From Sphaerothrix epifaneia (GTDB lineage: Bacteria > Cyanobacteriota > Cyanobacteriia > Phormidesmidales > Phormidesmidaceae), in contig NZ_JBHZOL010000071.1 in assembly GCF_042788235.1 (NCBI RefSeq), positions 1 to 64,000 on the forward strand: a DNA stretch of 64,000 bases, given 5' to 3'. Shown here one piece after another: positions 1-9,406 of the stretch. Position 1 is the first letter of the stretch. Every line of letters starts with the position of its first letter. The translations under genes and the position numbers were made by a program. The notes under the pieces were generated by a model. That model did not search any database and had not been told where the DNA came from. It was given only the letters and a program-made list of their open reading frames with translations.

Positions 1-501
1 AGTGACTTTTTGCTGCAGAGAGTAGGGTGAGCCATACCCGCTCTGCCTCAACTCGACCCGACCAGCAGGCGGTAGACAGGCTGAAGCGGCTATCAAATTT
101 TAGGCTAGGGTAGGCGATCGCCCGCTTCAAAGTCTTATGGTTTGGCTGAGCCAGCTCTCAAGCGACCCAGTCAGATAGCGCTATGGGTTTTGGCGTGAGT
201 TCGCGATCGCCCAGCCTGCTTTAGCACAGCAGAGCCAATAGGCAAAACGCGATCGCACGCAGGTATTTTCAGGGAGGTGCAGAGATCACCGAGCCGACAG
301 ACGAGTCAAGCACCGACATCGTTAAACTGATTCCAGCATCGATAAGTTGCCAAAGAATCAGCGATTTTGCCGAAGGGTTGGCGGATTACCCGCTGATTTG
401 AAACGGTTAAACTATAGACAAATACCTAGCTTAAGTCTCAATTTATACGCAAAACGACTTAAGTAAGTAAGTGAACCTGTCTATAGTGAAAATCTCAGGC
501 C
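1..501. other. Upstream intergenic region
   Basis: I see no convincing coding frame here. The stretch contains three GCGATCGC (HIP1) octamers, which fits cyanobacterial DNA. Its last 90 bases hold a nested inverted repeat, listed separately, in the probable leader of the gene that starts at 502. The start of the window may also include the trailing spacer of a gene outside it. Confidence 0.5.
411..487. promoter_or_regulatory. Nested inverted repeat upstream of secreted-protein gene
   Basis: The decamer ACTATAGACA at 411-420 is exactly reverse-complemented by TGTCTATAGT at 478-487. Inside it, CTTAAGTC at 430-437 is exactly reverse-complemented by GACTTAAG at 456-463. The two palindromes are concentric and end 15 bases before the ATG at 502, so a transcript could fold into an interrupted hairpin in the 5' leader. 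It could be a regulatory structure, a protein-binding site or a MITE remnant; the sequence does not decide between these. Confidence 0.5.
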
Positions 502-2604
502 ATGTTTAGAAACGCGCTTTTTCCAAAACAGGTTCAGAAAAACGGTCTATCTGTTTTGACTCAGGGGGTAAGTGTTTCAGTAAACCGCTGGCTAATGGCT
601 GGTAGCATTGGTTCAATGGCGATGCTCATGGTTCAACCTGCGATCGCCCAAGTACCCATCACCAGCCTGAATGCAACCTATCAAAACGGCACTAGCAGCA
701 CCTATAGCACCACAGTCGCCGACCCTTGCAATACCAGCAGTTATTCTTCCGGTTGTGGCAGCGCCATCACTTTAGAATTTGGCGCAGGCAGCACTGACGA
801 TTTGGCTGTCACAGGCTTTCAGGCAGGTAGTCAAAGCTTTTCTTTAATTCAACTGGCTGACCAACTCAAGTTTCAGCGAATTGATGGCAATGGAGCCGTT
901 GGAGAGCGACAACTTGTCTTTTTTGAAACAGTAGGCAGTAGCAACCAGCAAATTCGTTCTACTTACGTCGATGATATGACGACTGCCATGCTGAGTCGGA
1001 TTTCTAATCGGGGGATTGACAACGCCTTTTCAAATGACAATAGCGTTGCGAGTAACAACGTTGAGCGGATTGACTACATTGTTTCATCCGGTTTATCGGT
1101 TCCTAGCGCCAATTTAGGCGATATTGGCTTTTTAATTTTGGAGCGCGGCGGTAACGATCCCTTTAAAATTGCTGCGATTACGGCTCTAGATAGCAATGGT
1201 AACCCCAGCGCTTTTGGCCAGGTTGTTTCTGTTGATAGTTCAGTTTGGGGCTACAGCGGCTACAACATTCGAACCGCCGTCATGCGCCGAGAAGAAAGCG
1301 AAACTAACTTTAGACCCTCTCATTTGGTTTCTTCTCAACCCGTTGACGGCGTTTATATTTCGGTATCAGATTTGGGCGTAGCGGCTAATCAAAAAATATA
1401 CGGATATGCTTTGTTTCCAAACGACATTTCGAGTAGCCTCACCAACAACGACCTGGTTAACCTGACTAATTTCCCCACCACCACGTCTGGGGCTTCAGGC
1501 GAAGGTGGTCTTGATTTAGTGGCAGGGGGCGGCATTTATTTAAGAAATGGCACTTTACGCCCACCCACGCTTGATTTAGACGGCGATGATAGCTCTGGCA
1601 AAACGGGTCGCGATTATCAGTCTGTCTATACGCTAGGTGGCGCAGCCATTGCCATTGCCGACACCGATACCCTCCCTGCCGATAGTGATAGCACCGAGCT
1701 ACAAAGCGCAACGATTGTTCTTACCAATGCTCGCCCTGGCGATCAACTCACTATCGATCTCAGCAGCTTACCCAGTGGGGTTGCACTCGATCCTAGCTCA
1801 ACAGCTACCCAGATCAGGTTGCAAGGTTTAGCCAGCCTAGCCGACTATGCAGCGGCTATTGAGTTAGTTCGGTTTGAGACGACGGCTGCTGATATGAGCG
1901 ATCGCATTTTGAACGTTAAGGTAACCGACGATACCGGGCTAGCCAGCAACGAGGCAATTAGCACCCTCAAGATAGCAGCGGCGAGCAGCGGCGAACCTAA
2001 GGTTCTTTTAGTCAAGCGAATTACGGCCATCAACGGGGATCACAACACGCTTGAGGGGGATGCTTTAGACGGCTATGTCAATGAAAGTGGTTATCCTAGC
2101 GATAACGCCAGCAACCCTTGGCCTACCCCAATCGAAAGCTATTTACTCGGCGGCATTGACGGGGGCAGCGTCATGCCAGGAGACGAAATAGAGTACACCA
2201 TCTACTTTCTTTCTAACGGGGAGGTCAATGCCGAGAATGTGTTGCTTTGTGACTACATCCCCACCCATACTACGTTTGTTCCCCAAGCCTTTAACCAAAG
2301 CTTTAGCGCTGATCCTAGCGGTTTGCCGACAGGCGATCGCGGTATTGTCCTCAGCCAGGGGAACCAAACAGTTGCGCTCACGAACCTAGCTGACGGCGAC
2401 GGCGGCCACTATTTTCCACCCGGCATTGACCCTGCCACGACCTTTCCAGGCATTGACTGCGAGGGAGATGGTAATAGTCACAACCGCAATATCAACGGCG
2501 CAGTTGTGATCGATTTGGGCACGTTACCTTATGCAACCTCTGTTTCACCCGCCCCCGCCCCTGCCTCTTATGGGTTTGTGCGATTTCGAGGACGCGTGAA
2601 ATAG
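502..2604 (+). CDS. Secreted protein with DUF11-like C-terminal region
   Basis: This is a 700-residue exported protein of unknown function. The N-terminus is long, with a hydrophobic core around residues 33-48 and an AIAQ cleavage site near residue 50. The middle is low in charge and rich in Ser, Thr, Asn and Asp, as in surface beta-sandwich proteins. From about residue 505 (KVLLVKRITAING) to the end there is a segment with PGDEIEYTIYFLSNG followed by AENVLLCDYIP, which resembles the DUF11/conserved-repeat domain of bacterial surface proteins. The frame ends with an ordinary stop codon and shows no PEP-CTERM or LPXTG-type tail. Its role is probably at the cell surface or outside the cell; function unknown. 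Confidence 0.75.
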   Translation: MFRNALFPKQVQKNGLSVLTQGVSVSVNRWLMAGSIGSMAMLMVQPAIAQVPITSLNATYQNGTSSTYSTTVADPCNTSSYSSGCGSAITLEFGAGSTDDLAVTGFQAGSQSFSLIQLADQLKFQRIDGNGAVGERQLVFFETVGSSNQQIRSTYVDDMTTAMLSRISNRGIDNAFSNDNSVASNNVERIDYIVSSGLSVPSANLGDIGFLILERGGNDPFKIAAITALDSNGNPSAFGQVVSVDSSVWGYSGYNIRTAVMRREESETNFRPSHLVSSQPVDGVYISVSDLGVAANQKIYGYALFPNDISSSLTNNDLVNLTNFPTTTSGASGEGGLDLVAGGGIYLRNGTLRPPTLDLDGDDSSGKTGRDYQSVYTLGGAAIAIADTDTLPADSDSTELQSATIVLTNARPGDQLTIDLSSLPSGVALDPSSTATQIRLQGLASLADYAAAIELVRFETTAADMSDRILNVKVTDDTGLASNEAISTLKIAAASSGEPKVLLVKRITAINGDHNTLEGDALDGYVNESGYPSDNASNPWPTPIESYLLGGIDGGSVMPGDEIEYTIYFLSNGEVNAENVLLCDYIPTHTTFVPQAFNQSFSADPSGLPTGDRGIVLSQGNQTVALTNLADGDGGHYFPPGIDPATTFPGIDCEGDGNSHNRNINGAVVIDLGTLPYATSVSPAPAPASYGFVRFRGRVK

Positions 2605-2727
2605 AGAGGCTCGCTTCAGGACACCCGGAAAAAGCATTAAAAGCATTAGGATAAACTAAGCCTCTCATCGCTGGCTTGCGTCGTTTTGGCCTCAGCTTTA
2701 GAGGGGGGCACCCCTCAACGAAAGGCT

Positions 2728-3723
2728 ATGTCGTCTTTAATTACGGTTCGTCCAGAAGGGCTTTACTGCGAACCCGGTAACTTTTATGTTGATCCTTGGC
2801 AAGCGGTAGAGACGGCGTTAGTTACCCATGCCCACGCCGACCATGCCCACGCCGGGTCTAGCCGTTACGTGGCCACCCAAGTTTCAGCAGAGGTATTCAA
2901 AAAGCGCCTAGGGACACACATCCGGTTTGAAGGCGTACAGTACGGCGAAAAGCTCAAGTTTGGCGACACTTGGGTATCGTTTCATGCCGCAGGGCATGTC
3001 TTAGGTTCAGCCCAGGTCCGCATTGAACACAAAGACGAAGTTTGGGTGATTTCGGGCGATTACAAGCGCAATGCTGACCCCACCACTGAACCGTTTGAAG
3101 TTGTGGCCTGCGATACGTTTATCACTGAAGCCACGTTTGGCCTGCCCATTTACCACTGGCAGACAGGGCCAGAAACGGTTCAACAGATTTACCAGTGGTG
3201 GCAGTCGGATCGCGATCGCGCTTCAATTTTGTTTTGCTATGCCTTTGGCAAGGCTCAACGGGTGCTGGCAGAGTTGGCTCAGTTGACTGAACGCCCGGTT
3301 TACGTTCATGGGGCGATCGAAACCCTCAACGAAATTTACCGAGCGCAGGGGGTGGCGATGTTGCCAACTATTCCTACGGCTGACATGCCTCGCGACTATG
3401 CCTATGCCGGAGATTTGGTGCTTTCTCCCCCGTCTGGTCATCGCTCTACTTGGATGAAACGTTTTAAACAACCGCAAACAGCTTTTGCTTCTGGCTGGAT
3501 GGCGGTACGCGGGGCGCGGCGGCGGCGGGGATATGAGCGGGGTTTTGTGTTGTCTGATCATGCCGATTGGCCAGGTCTAATTGAGACGATTTTGCAAACG
3601 GGGGCACAGACTGTGTATGTTACACACGGTCAAAATGAAGTGTTAGCCCGCTATTTGCGAGAAACTTATCAGCTAAAAGCGCTGCCGCTAAAAACCCTCT
3701 TTGAGGGAGAGGGCGATATCTAG
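2728..3723 (+). CDS. Ligase-associated DNA exonuclease (metallo-beta-lactamase fold)
   Basis: The protein (331 residues) belongs to the metallo-beta-lactamase/beta-CASP nuclease group usually annotated as ligase-associated DNA exonuclease. The metal-binding motif THAHADHAH lies near residues 34-42, followed by AAGHVLGSAQ and ISGDYKR, which supply further metal ligands, and SDHADW plus THGQ near the C-terminus. In other bacteria the family is often encoded beside an ATP-dependent DNA ligase and an Lhr-like helicase; neither is visible here. The frame stays open upstream to a TTG at 2686, but the ATG at 2728 (MSSLITVRPEG), with AAAGG just upstream, is the better start. Likely role: DNA end processing in repair. 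Confidence 0.85.
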   Translation: MSSLITVRPEGLYCEPGNFYVDPWQAVETALVTHAHADHAHAGSSRYVATQVSAEVFKKRLGTHIRFEGVQYGEKLKFGDTWVSFHAAGHVLGSAQVRIEHKDEVWVISGDYKRNADPTTEPFEVVACDTFITEATFGLPIYHWQTGPETVQQIYQWWQSDRDRASILFCYAFGKAQRVLAELAQLTERPVYVHGAIETLNEIYRAQGVAMLPTIPTADMPRDYAYAGDLVLSPPSGHRSTWMKRFKQPQTAFASGWMAVRGARRRRGYERGFVLSDHADWPGLIETILQTGAQTVYVTHGQNEVLARYLRETYQLKALPLKTLFEGEGDI

Positions 3724-3776
3724 CCTTTTCTTAAAATAGACGTATAGGACTGCTGCCAAGCCAGCCGGAGGGAAGG

Positions 3777-4121
3777 ATGAAAAATGCGATCGCGGCTAAA
3801 AACTTTTGTCAGTTGCAGCGGTGTGTTTTAGGGCTGGGTTTAGCAGCCGTGGGTATTGCCTATCCAGCACGGGCACAATCTTTATCACCCATCGTGCCAC
3901 CGTCAGGAGAAAGCATTCCGCCTGAGGTCATTAACGGGTTATTTTCGCCGACTAGGGCTGAGCGATTTTTTGAAACCGGGTACGAGCAGATCGAAACGGA
4001 TGCGCGTCGCTTGTTGCGGGAACCGCCATCGGAGCCACTGCTAACGGTCGAGCCAGAACTGCTACAGCCACCTACAGAACAATTGCTCGATCAGCCTCAC
4101 CTAGATTCTGAAACTCGCTAA
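3777..4121 (+). CDS. Small exported protein, unknown function
   Basis: A 114-residue protein with a clear signal peptide: a basic start, the hydrophobic stretch VLGLGLAAVGIAY and an ARAQ cleavage site near residue 34. The mature part is short, acidic and rich in Pro, Glu and Leu, with no domain I recognise. A strong GGAGGGAAGG ribosome-binding sequence immediately precedes the ATG, which supports real expression. It lies 55 bases downstream of the exonuclease gene and could share its transcript. Confidence 0.65.
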   Translation: MKNAIAAKNFCQLQRCVLGLGLAAVGIAYPARAQSLSPIVPPSGESIPPEVINGLFSPTRAERFFETGYEQIETDARRLLREPPSEPLLTVEPELLQPPTEQLLDQPHLDSETR

Positions 4122-4168
4122 AAGCGTCTTTGCCCCGTTCCAAGACGTGAGTTGTTTTCAGGGTTGAT

Positions 4169-5509
4169 ATGATCTTTCACAACGAAAGACTGTTAGATTT
4201 TGTCCAGTTTGAATATCAGGCTGAAACCCTGCGATCGCTTCAAACCTTTCTGCAAGGCCAGGGCGTTTTTCAATTGCCGATTTTGGCCAATGGTCTGTTT
4301 CCAGCGGCAGCAGTATCAGCAACAACGGCCTACACTGGCTATGCCAGCGTTTGGGTAAGAGACAATGTTTATCTGGCCTATAGCCATTACATTAGGGGGC
4401 AAACGGCGATCGCTGTCAAAACCGCCCAAGGCTTGATGCGTTACTTTCAAAAGCACCGCTGGCGCTTTGAAAAAATTATCAACCATCAAGCTGATCCCAA
4501 TGATGTCATGCAGCGGCCTCATGTTCGCTTTAACGGCCAAACGCTGACAGAAATTGACCAACCCTGGCAGCATGCCCAAAATGACGCTTTGGGCTATTTT
4601 CTCTGGTTTTATAGTTTGTTGGTTAACGCCAATGCGATCGCTCTCCAACCCTCAGACCTAGAAGTTTTAGCCCTATTCGCCCTTTATTTTGAAGCGATTG
4701 CTTACTGGCAAGATCTCGATAGCGGCCATTGGGAAGAAGCGCGCAAAATTTCTGCCACTAGCATCGGAACGGTGGTTGCCGCCTTAAACGCCTTTCGATC
4801 TATTTGGCAACGCTGGCAAACCAACGTTGGTGGGGTGAATCCTGCTTTAAGCGTTGCCACTCTGGATAGTTTAATTGCCAAAGGTGAGACGGCTTTAGCG
4901 GCGATTTTGCCCGCAGAGTGCATTCAGCCAGCCCCTCAAGGCAGACGCTATGACGCGGCGCTGCTCTTTTTAATCTATCCTTTGCAGATAGTTTCAGACG
5001 CAATGGCCGACGAAATTTTAGCGGCGGTAATTACCCATTTGCAGGGCAACTATGGCGTGCGGCGCTATCTAAACGATTCTTTTTGGTGCCGAAATTACCA
5101 AGACCTACCCGAAAATATTCGCACTACCCTTTCGCGCGATCGCGAACAGTGGCTCAGCCAACAAGGTCGGCGCTTAACCCTTGGTGAAGAGGCGCAGTGG
5201 TGTCTTTTTGATCCAATACTTTCAGCCATTTTTGGCCTTAAGTTTCAGCGCGATCGCCAACCCCAATGGCGACAACAGCAAACCCACTACTTCAACCGCG
5301 CCTTGGGGCAGTTGACCGGGGATGACTGTCCCCAAGGGGCGCTAAAATGCCCGGAGCTTTATTACCTGCAAAACGGCCAGTACATTGCTAACGATGCGAC
5401 ACCGTTGTTGTGGACGCAGGCTAATTTGCAAATCGCCTTTGCCTTGCTGCAACAAAGCCTAGAAGCTTCGCCCCCAAAGATCCCTTTTAGCCCCCCACCT
5501 ACGGAATAA
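4169..5509 (+). CDS. Glycoside hydrolase family 15 / phosphorylase kinase-like protein
   Basis: This 446-residue protein has the character of an (alpha/alpha)6-barrel of the GH15/phosphorylase-kinase alpha-like group. The segment YASVWVRDNVYLAYSHY near residues 52-70 matches the substrate-site region of this group, and AQNDALGYFLWFY near residues 137-150 contains the acidic Asp found in GH15 barrels. Other regions also fit, such as WEEARKISATSIG and QWCLFDPILSAIFGL. The substrate is not evident; an alpha-glucan or glucoside is plausible because the convergent neighbour is also a carbohydrate hydrolase. The last 11 bases overlap that neighbour tail to tail. Confidence 0.75.
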   Translation: MIFHNERLLDFVQFEYQAETLRSLQTFLQGQGVFQLPILANGLFPAAAVSATTAYTGYASVWVRDNVYLAYSHYIRGQTAIAVKTAQGLMRYFQKHRWRFEKIINHQADPNDVMQRPHVRFNGQTLTEIDQPWQHAQNDALGYFLWFYSLLVNANAIALQPSDLEVLALFALYFEAIAYWQDLDSGHWEEARKISATSIGTVVAALNAFRSIWQRWQTNVGGVNPALSVATLDSLIAKGETALAAILPAECIQPAPQGRRYDAALLFLIYPLQIVSDAMADEILAAVITHLQGNYGVRRYLNDSFWCRNYQDLPENIRTTLSRDREQWLSQQGRRLTLGEEAQWCLFDPILSAIFGLKFQRDRQPQWRQQQTHYFNRALGQLTGDDCPQGALKCPELYYLQNGQYIANDATPLLWTQANLQIAFALLQQSLEASPPKIPFSPPPTE

Positions 5510-8087
5510 AGATAGGGGCACTAGACGATAGCTCTAGACTTCTAGCGATCGCAGCTGAGGCTACCTCTTCGTCGGCAGTCGTTTGAACCACAGGCTCTAG
5601 CAGAATACCCTGACCATCGCTCAGGACAAACGCACGCAGATCTTTGAGGTCTTGCTGATGCAGTTCTGGCGAGGCGATCGCAACCTGCCACTGTGCCATA
5701 TCTAGCTGTAACCAATCCCCTGGGGTCACTTCCATCGGTTCGCCCCCCATGTGGGCAATCATCACAACCTGCTGGGGCGGACGATTAGCAGACGGATGCG
5801 GTTCAATCCGAATACCGTAGAAGATCGTTCGCGCGTCGTCACTAATGCGATTAAAGCGATCGCGTCCGGTCAAATTTTCGTGCAGCCAGGGATGCTGCCG
5901 CCGATATTCGCGCAGTTGCCAGCTAAATTGACTCACAGCCGGATCAATTTTTCCGGCATAGCGGCTCACGTTGCACATATCATGGCCATCTTCCATAAAG
6001 GCCATGGCAAACGCCTTCAGCTTAGGCACATCCAACGTCGCTAAAAACCGAGGTAAGCCAGGTTCATTTAGCTCTTCTAAAACTGGCACTTCGCAAACTT
6101 CATCAGAGTTGCCCAGACAATGCTGGCAAATTTCCGCCACGGCGGTGAGGTCGTAGTTAGTCTCAATCATGGCTAAGCGGAGGGCTTGGGCAAAGTCGCG
6201 TAGCTGATCAAAATCGTTAAACCCCAGCTTTTTCAACCGCGCAAAGGCATCTGGCTGGTCATACATGGCTGGCTCAATTTCCCAGTCCAAAAAGCTGACT
6301 TCTTCAGAAACGACTTTGACTCCATATCGATCGTCTGTATTACGAAAGAAACCCCACGGGGTACCGATCAGCGCATTTAAGAAATCCATCGGTAATCCAG
6401 GACAAAACCCATGTACCCAAACCTGAGTCGCAGGATTGTTATAAGCCTTGTGCAAAACTTGGGGAAGCGTTTTGCCTAGATTCCAGTTAATGGCTTCGCT
6501 GGTTTCAACCTGATTGCCTCGCCGCACTGTGTCATGGTTACCACAGCCTGTAATCCAGTGATCGCCTTGAAAAATCACTTCACAGACGCGCCGCCACTTG
6601 CGATCCCAAAAACCTTGCAAAGTAGGGGTGTTATGAGCAAAAATCAGCGGCCCCCACTGATAAGATTCTGGCTTTAGCTCAATCAGTTCTCGGTAAGTCG
6701 AGATTTCTTCCCAGCCCGCTTGAGGCCAAGGGCGACCGTCTTCAAAAATCGTAAACATCAGCCGCCGACAGCCATTAATTTCTTGTACGACATCGCTCAT
6801 CGCCAGCAAGTAAGCGTCATCTTGCTCGACGATGCCCGTTAAAGGATTGAAAAAGCGAAAGTCTTGGCCACCATCTACTCGAATACCATCGGCACCCGTG
6901 TTGAGCTTGCGCCGCTGCATCTCTAAAAGAATCGCCCGAACCTGGGGGAGCTGATGGTTGAGGTCTTGGCCGTACATATTGGGGCCTTTGAAAAACTGCT
7001 GAGTTAGCAGCTCTAAAGATTGGTTGTCGGCGTGGCCGTAGACCAAGTCGTAAATAATTTTGATCGCCCCTGCCGAAAAATTGTGCAGCGTTGCAATGAA
7101 ATCAACCAATTCATCAGGGCGCAAACTGCCAAGCACAGCCGGGTTGGTGGCGGCAGACCCTAAAATCGGGACGTCGTAGCCCCAGTTTTGCGTGTCTGGC
7201 TTGCGCAAAATGACTTTAAGCTCAGGGCTAGTATCCGCGTCATCATCGCTGGCTTCTACTGAGCTTTCTGGATGGATGGCAAAAAATTCGTGCTCGATGT
7301 TGTCGTCTTCACGACGATACTCAATTGTGGGTTCAATGGGCAGAAGCTGTACAGCGTCGAAGCCTGCATAGGTTTGCTCAAAAGGCGTCAACGGCGTTTG
7401 GTGAGCCAGCTTTTCCGAGATTTGCTGATAAATCCGCGTCAAACCTTCCAAGCTACCTTCTGGAGAAGCCGTTTTGACGTGAATTTGCAAAATATTGATG
7501 GGGTCAGCGACGCGGGGAATCGGCGCATCGGGTACCGAAGGCGGGGCAGATGTGCGCCGTAAGTAAGCCATGTCGGCGCGGTTGCGCTGCAGCCGTCGCA
7601 TATCATAAAACTCGGCTGGGGCAAAAACGCCATAGGGCAAAGAATAGGCCAACGGATCACGAATGATATGAATCCGGTTTTCCGCATCCACATAGCGCAG
7701 CCAGTAAAAGGAACCTGCTTGCTCTCGCGTCCCCGGACGCATACCAGAAACAACAGCCCAAATAAACTCACCCTGTTTCATTACGGGCAGGCGATCGCGG
7801 CGAAAGCGAACTGCCTGTTCAGGTATCTTGAAATCGATCGGTTCTATGGGGGTAAAAACCTCTAGATCTAACTGGCTTTCGGATTGGATCACATCGCTAA
7901 CGAGTTCAGGCGTCCAAAAGCCTAACTCAGCCAAGCCATCGCGGCGGTAATGCGCCCCTAGTCGCCGTGCTAGCTTTTGCCCTTTCGCAAAGTAGGTTTC
8001 GCTAGACTCTGCGATCGCCGCCGCCCAGCGCAGTAGGGTTTTGGTTTCGTCTTCAACTAGGTGAACTTTTTGACGTGTTTTGAGCAC
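5499..8087 (-). CDS. gghA: GH13-like hydrolase, probable glucosylglycerol hydrolase
   Basis: This 862-residue protein has an alpha-amylase-type barrel with visible GH13 landmarks: GADGIRVDGGQDF (nucleophile region), MFTIFEDGRPW (probable acid/base region) and GCGNHDTVRRG (HD region). Overall length and these motifs fit the cyanobacterial family typified by Slr1670/GghA of Synechocystis, which splits the compatible solute glucosylglycerol to glucose and glycerol. This match is from memory of the family, not a search. The start is a GTG with AGAAGG eight bases upstream. The 3' end overlaps the convergent GH15-like gene by 11 bases. If correct, it would let the cell dismantle its osmolyte when salt falls. 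The alternative is another GH13 enzyme acting on sucrose- or trehalose-like sugars. Confidence 0.6.
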   Translation of the reverse strand: MLKTRQKVHLVEDETKTLLRWAAAIAESSETYFAKGQKLARRLGAHYRRDGLAELGFWTPELVSDVIQSESQLDLEVFTPIEPIDFKIPEQAVRFRRDRLPVMKQGEFIWAVVSGMRPGTREQAGSFYWLRYVDAENRIHIIRDPLAYSLPYGVFAPAEFYDMRRLQRNRADMAYLRRTSAPPSVPDAPIPRVADPINILQIHVKTASPEGSLEGLTRIYQQISEKLAHQTPLTPFEQTYAGFDAVQLLPIEPTIEYRREDDNIEHEFFAIHPESSVEASDDDADTSPELKVILRKPDTQNWGYDVPILGSAATNPAVLGSLRPDELVDFIATLHNFSAGAIKIIYDLVYGHADNQSLELLTQQFFKGPNMYGQDLNHQLPQVRAILLEMQRRKLNTGADGIRVDGGQDFRFFNPLTGIVEQDDAYLLAMSDVVQEINGCRRLMFTIFEDGRPWPQAGWEEISTYRELIELKPESYQWGPLIFAHNTPTLQGFWDRKWRRVCEVIFQGDHWITGCGNHDTVRRGNQVETSEAINWNLGKTLPQVLHKAYNNPATQVWVHGFCPGLPMDFLNALIGTPWGFFRNTDDRYGVKVVSEEVSFLDWEIEPAMYDQPDAFARLKKLGFNDFDQLRDFAQALRLAMIETNYDLTAVAEICQHCLGNSDEVCEVPVLEELNEPGLPRFLATLDVPKLKAFAMAFMEDGHDMCNVSRYAGKIDPAVSQFSWQLREYRRQHPWLHENLTGRDRFNRISDDARTIFYGIRIEPHPSANRPPQQVVMIAHMGGEPMEVTPGDWLQLDMAQWQVAIASPELHQQDLKDLRAFVLSDGQGILLEPVVQTTADEEVASAAIARSLELSSSAPIFIP

Positions 8088-8283
8088 CGTAATCCTTCTG
8101 AAACAGCCAATGATGTGGGTTTGCAGCCAAACTCAAACAAGCCGTTGGTAGCTGCTTGCCTGCAACCAGCCTTGAGTCCGCATTCATCTTATATTCTCTA
8201 GTTTAGGCAGGCGATCGCCGCTACGGGAAAATTCACGATGATGTAACCCTGACGTGAAGCTTCAACCAAACCAATTTAAACCC

Positions 8284-8316
8284 AAAATGGGGATGAGACG
8301 CCTTCGCCCATCCCCA
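8284..8316 (-). terminator. Terminator-like hairpin after petA
   Basis: TGGGGATG at 8288-8295 pairs perfectly with CATCCCCA at 8309-8316. Read on the minus strand, the hairpin lies just after the petA stop codon and is followed by TTTT. The stem is good but the T-run is short, so termination may be partial. Confidence 0.55.
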
Positions 8317-8340
8317 CCCTTAATTTAGCTTTGTGCCTTT

Positions 8341-9330
8341 CTAGAAGGACATTTCGGCGGCTTGTACTTTCTCCACCTGCTTCTTCTTCAGCACCAGCAT
8401 AATTTGTGAGAGCGTTACCGCTGCCAAAAAGGCCACCAAGCCTTTAATCCGATTAGGGCTTTGAAGCACGATTTCAGTCTCCACCTGTCCAAATCCGCCC
8501 ATGTTGGGATTAGTGGTCAGCGCTTGACCAGCCGTGACTTCATCGCCTTCTGCTACCAGTAGCTCAGGCCCAACCGGAATCTGAGTGACAATGGCTTCAC
8601 CCTCACTCGGCTGAATGGTAACGCTATAGCCGCCATCAGCCCCTGCTTCTACTTCAGTAACAGTGCCTGCTTTAGTGGCGTTATAAGCCGTATTGTTGCT
8701 GGATTGGCCATTGGGGTAAACCTGTCCGCGCCCACGGTTGCCGCCTACGTGAACAGAGTACTTGCCAAATTCAACGCCCTTGTCTTTGGCCGGGTCAGGA
8801 GACAGCACCGGAAATACAATTTCCTGATACTGTTCGCCTGGTAGCGGCCCAACAATCGTCCAGTTTGGATGTTCGTCGCTATAAGGCAAAAAGTAAGTAT
8901 TGCCGACTTCTTCTTTGAGTTCTTCAGAAATCCGATCTGGAGGCGCAATGGTGAACCCTTCAGGCAGCATCAAAATCGCACCCACGTTGAGTCCGCCTTT
9001 ACTGCCGTCGCCTAGCACCTGTTGCGTATCCAAGTCGTAGGGGATTTTGACGACAGCTTTAAACACGCTGTCGGGCAAAACTGCCTGGGGAACTTCAACA
9101 TAGGTAGGCTTTTCAGCCAGGTGACAGTTGGCACAAACAATTTTGCCAGTCGCTTCACGCGGCACTTCGTAGTTTTGCTGTGCCCAGAAAGGATAAGCTG
9201 CGGCAGATTGGGGAAACGCTAAACCGCCTGTCAGCAAAACCGCAATAGCTGCGATCGCGATGAGACTTCCTCGCAAAACAGTTGGAGCTAGCTGACGCAG
9301 GCTAGGCACTAGTGAGAATTGAGTCTTCAT
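8341..9330 (-). CDS. petA: Cytochrome f
   Basis: Apocytochrome f (329 residues), the haem-c subunit of the cytochrome b6f complex that passes electrons from the Rieske protein to plastocyanin or cytochrome c6 in the thylakoid lumen. A signal peptide ends at AAA-YPFW, so Tyr46 would be the axial haem ligand at the mature N-terminus. The haem-binding motif CANCH is at residues 66-70. A large lumenal domain follows, then one transmembrane helix near residues 293-312 and a short stromal tail ending KKKQVEKVQAAEMSF. The gene follows petC by 76 bases on the same strand, the usual petC-petA operon order. Confidence 0.98.
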   Translation of the reverse strand: MKTQFSLVPSLRQLAPTVLRGSLIAIAAIAVLLTGGLAFPQSAAAYPFWAQQNYEVPREATGKIVCANCHLAEKPTYVEVPQAVLPDSVFKAVVKIPYDLDTQQVLGDGSKGGLNVGAILMLPEGFTIAPPDRISEELKEEVGNTYFLPYSDEHPNWTIVGPLPGEQYQEIVFPVLSPDPAKDKGVEFGKYSVHVGGNRGRGQVYPNGQSSNNTAYNATKAGTVTEVEAGADGGYSVTIQPSEGEAIVTQIPVGPELLVAEGDEVTAGQALTTNPNMGGFGQVETEIVLQSPNRIKGLVAFLAAVTLSQIMLVLKKKQVEKVQAAEMSF

Positions 9331-9406
9331 TAGTTAAATATAGGAAAATCGAACAAGTCAATTGACGTAGAGCGAACTAAAACCTGATAGCGCAGAGCGC
9401 CTACCG

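Noticed and set aside
7439..7771. 110-codon frame on the minus strand inside the GH13-like gene
   Set aside because: It is a shifted frame of the same gene with no independent signals.
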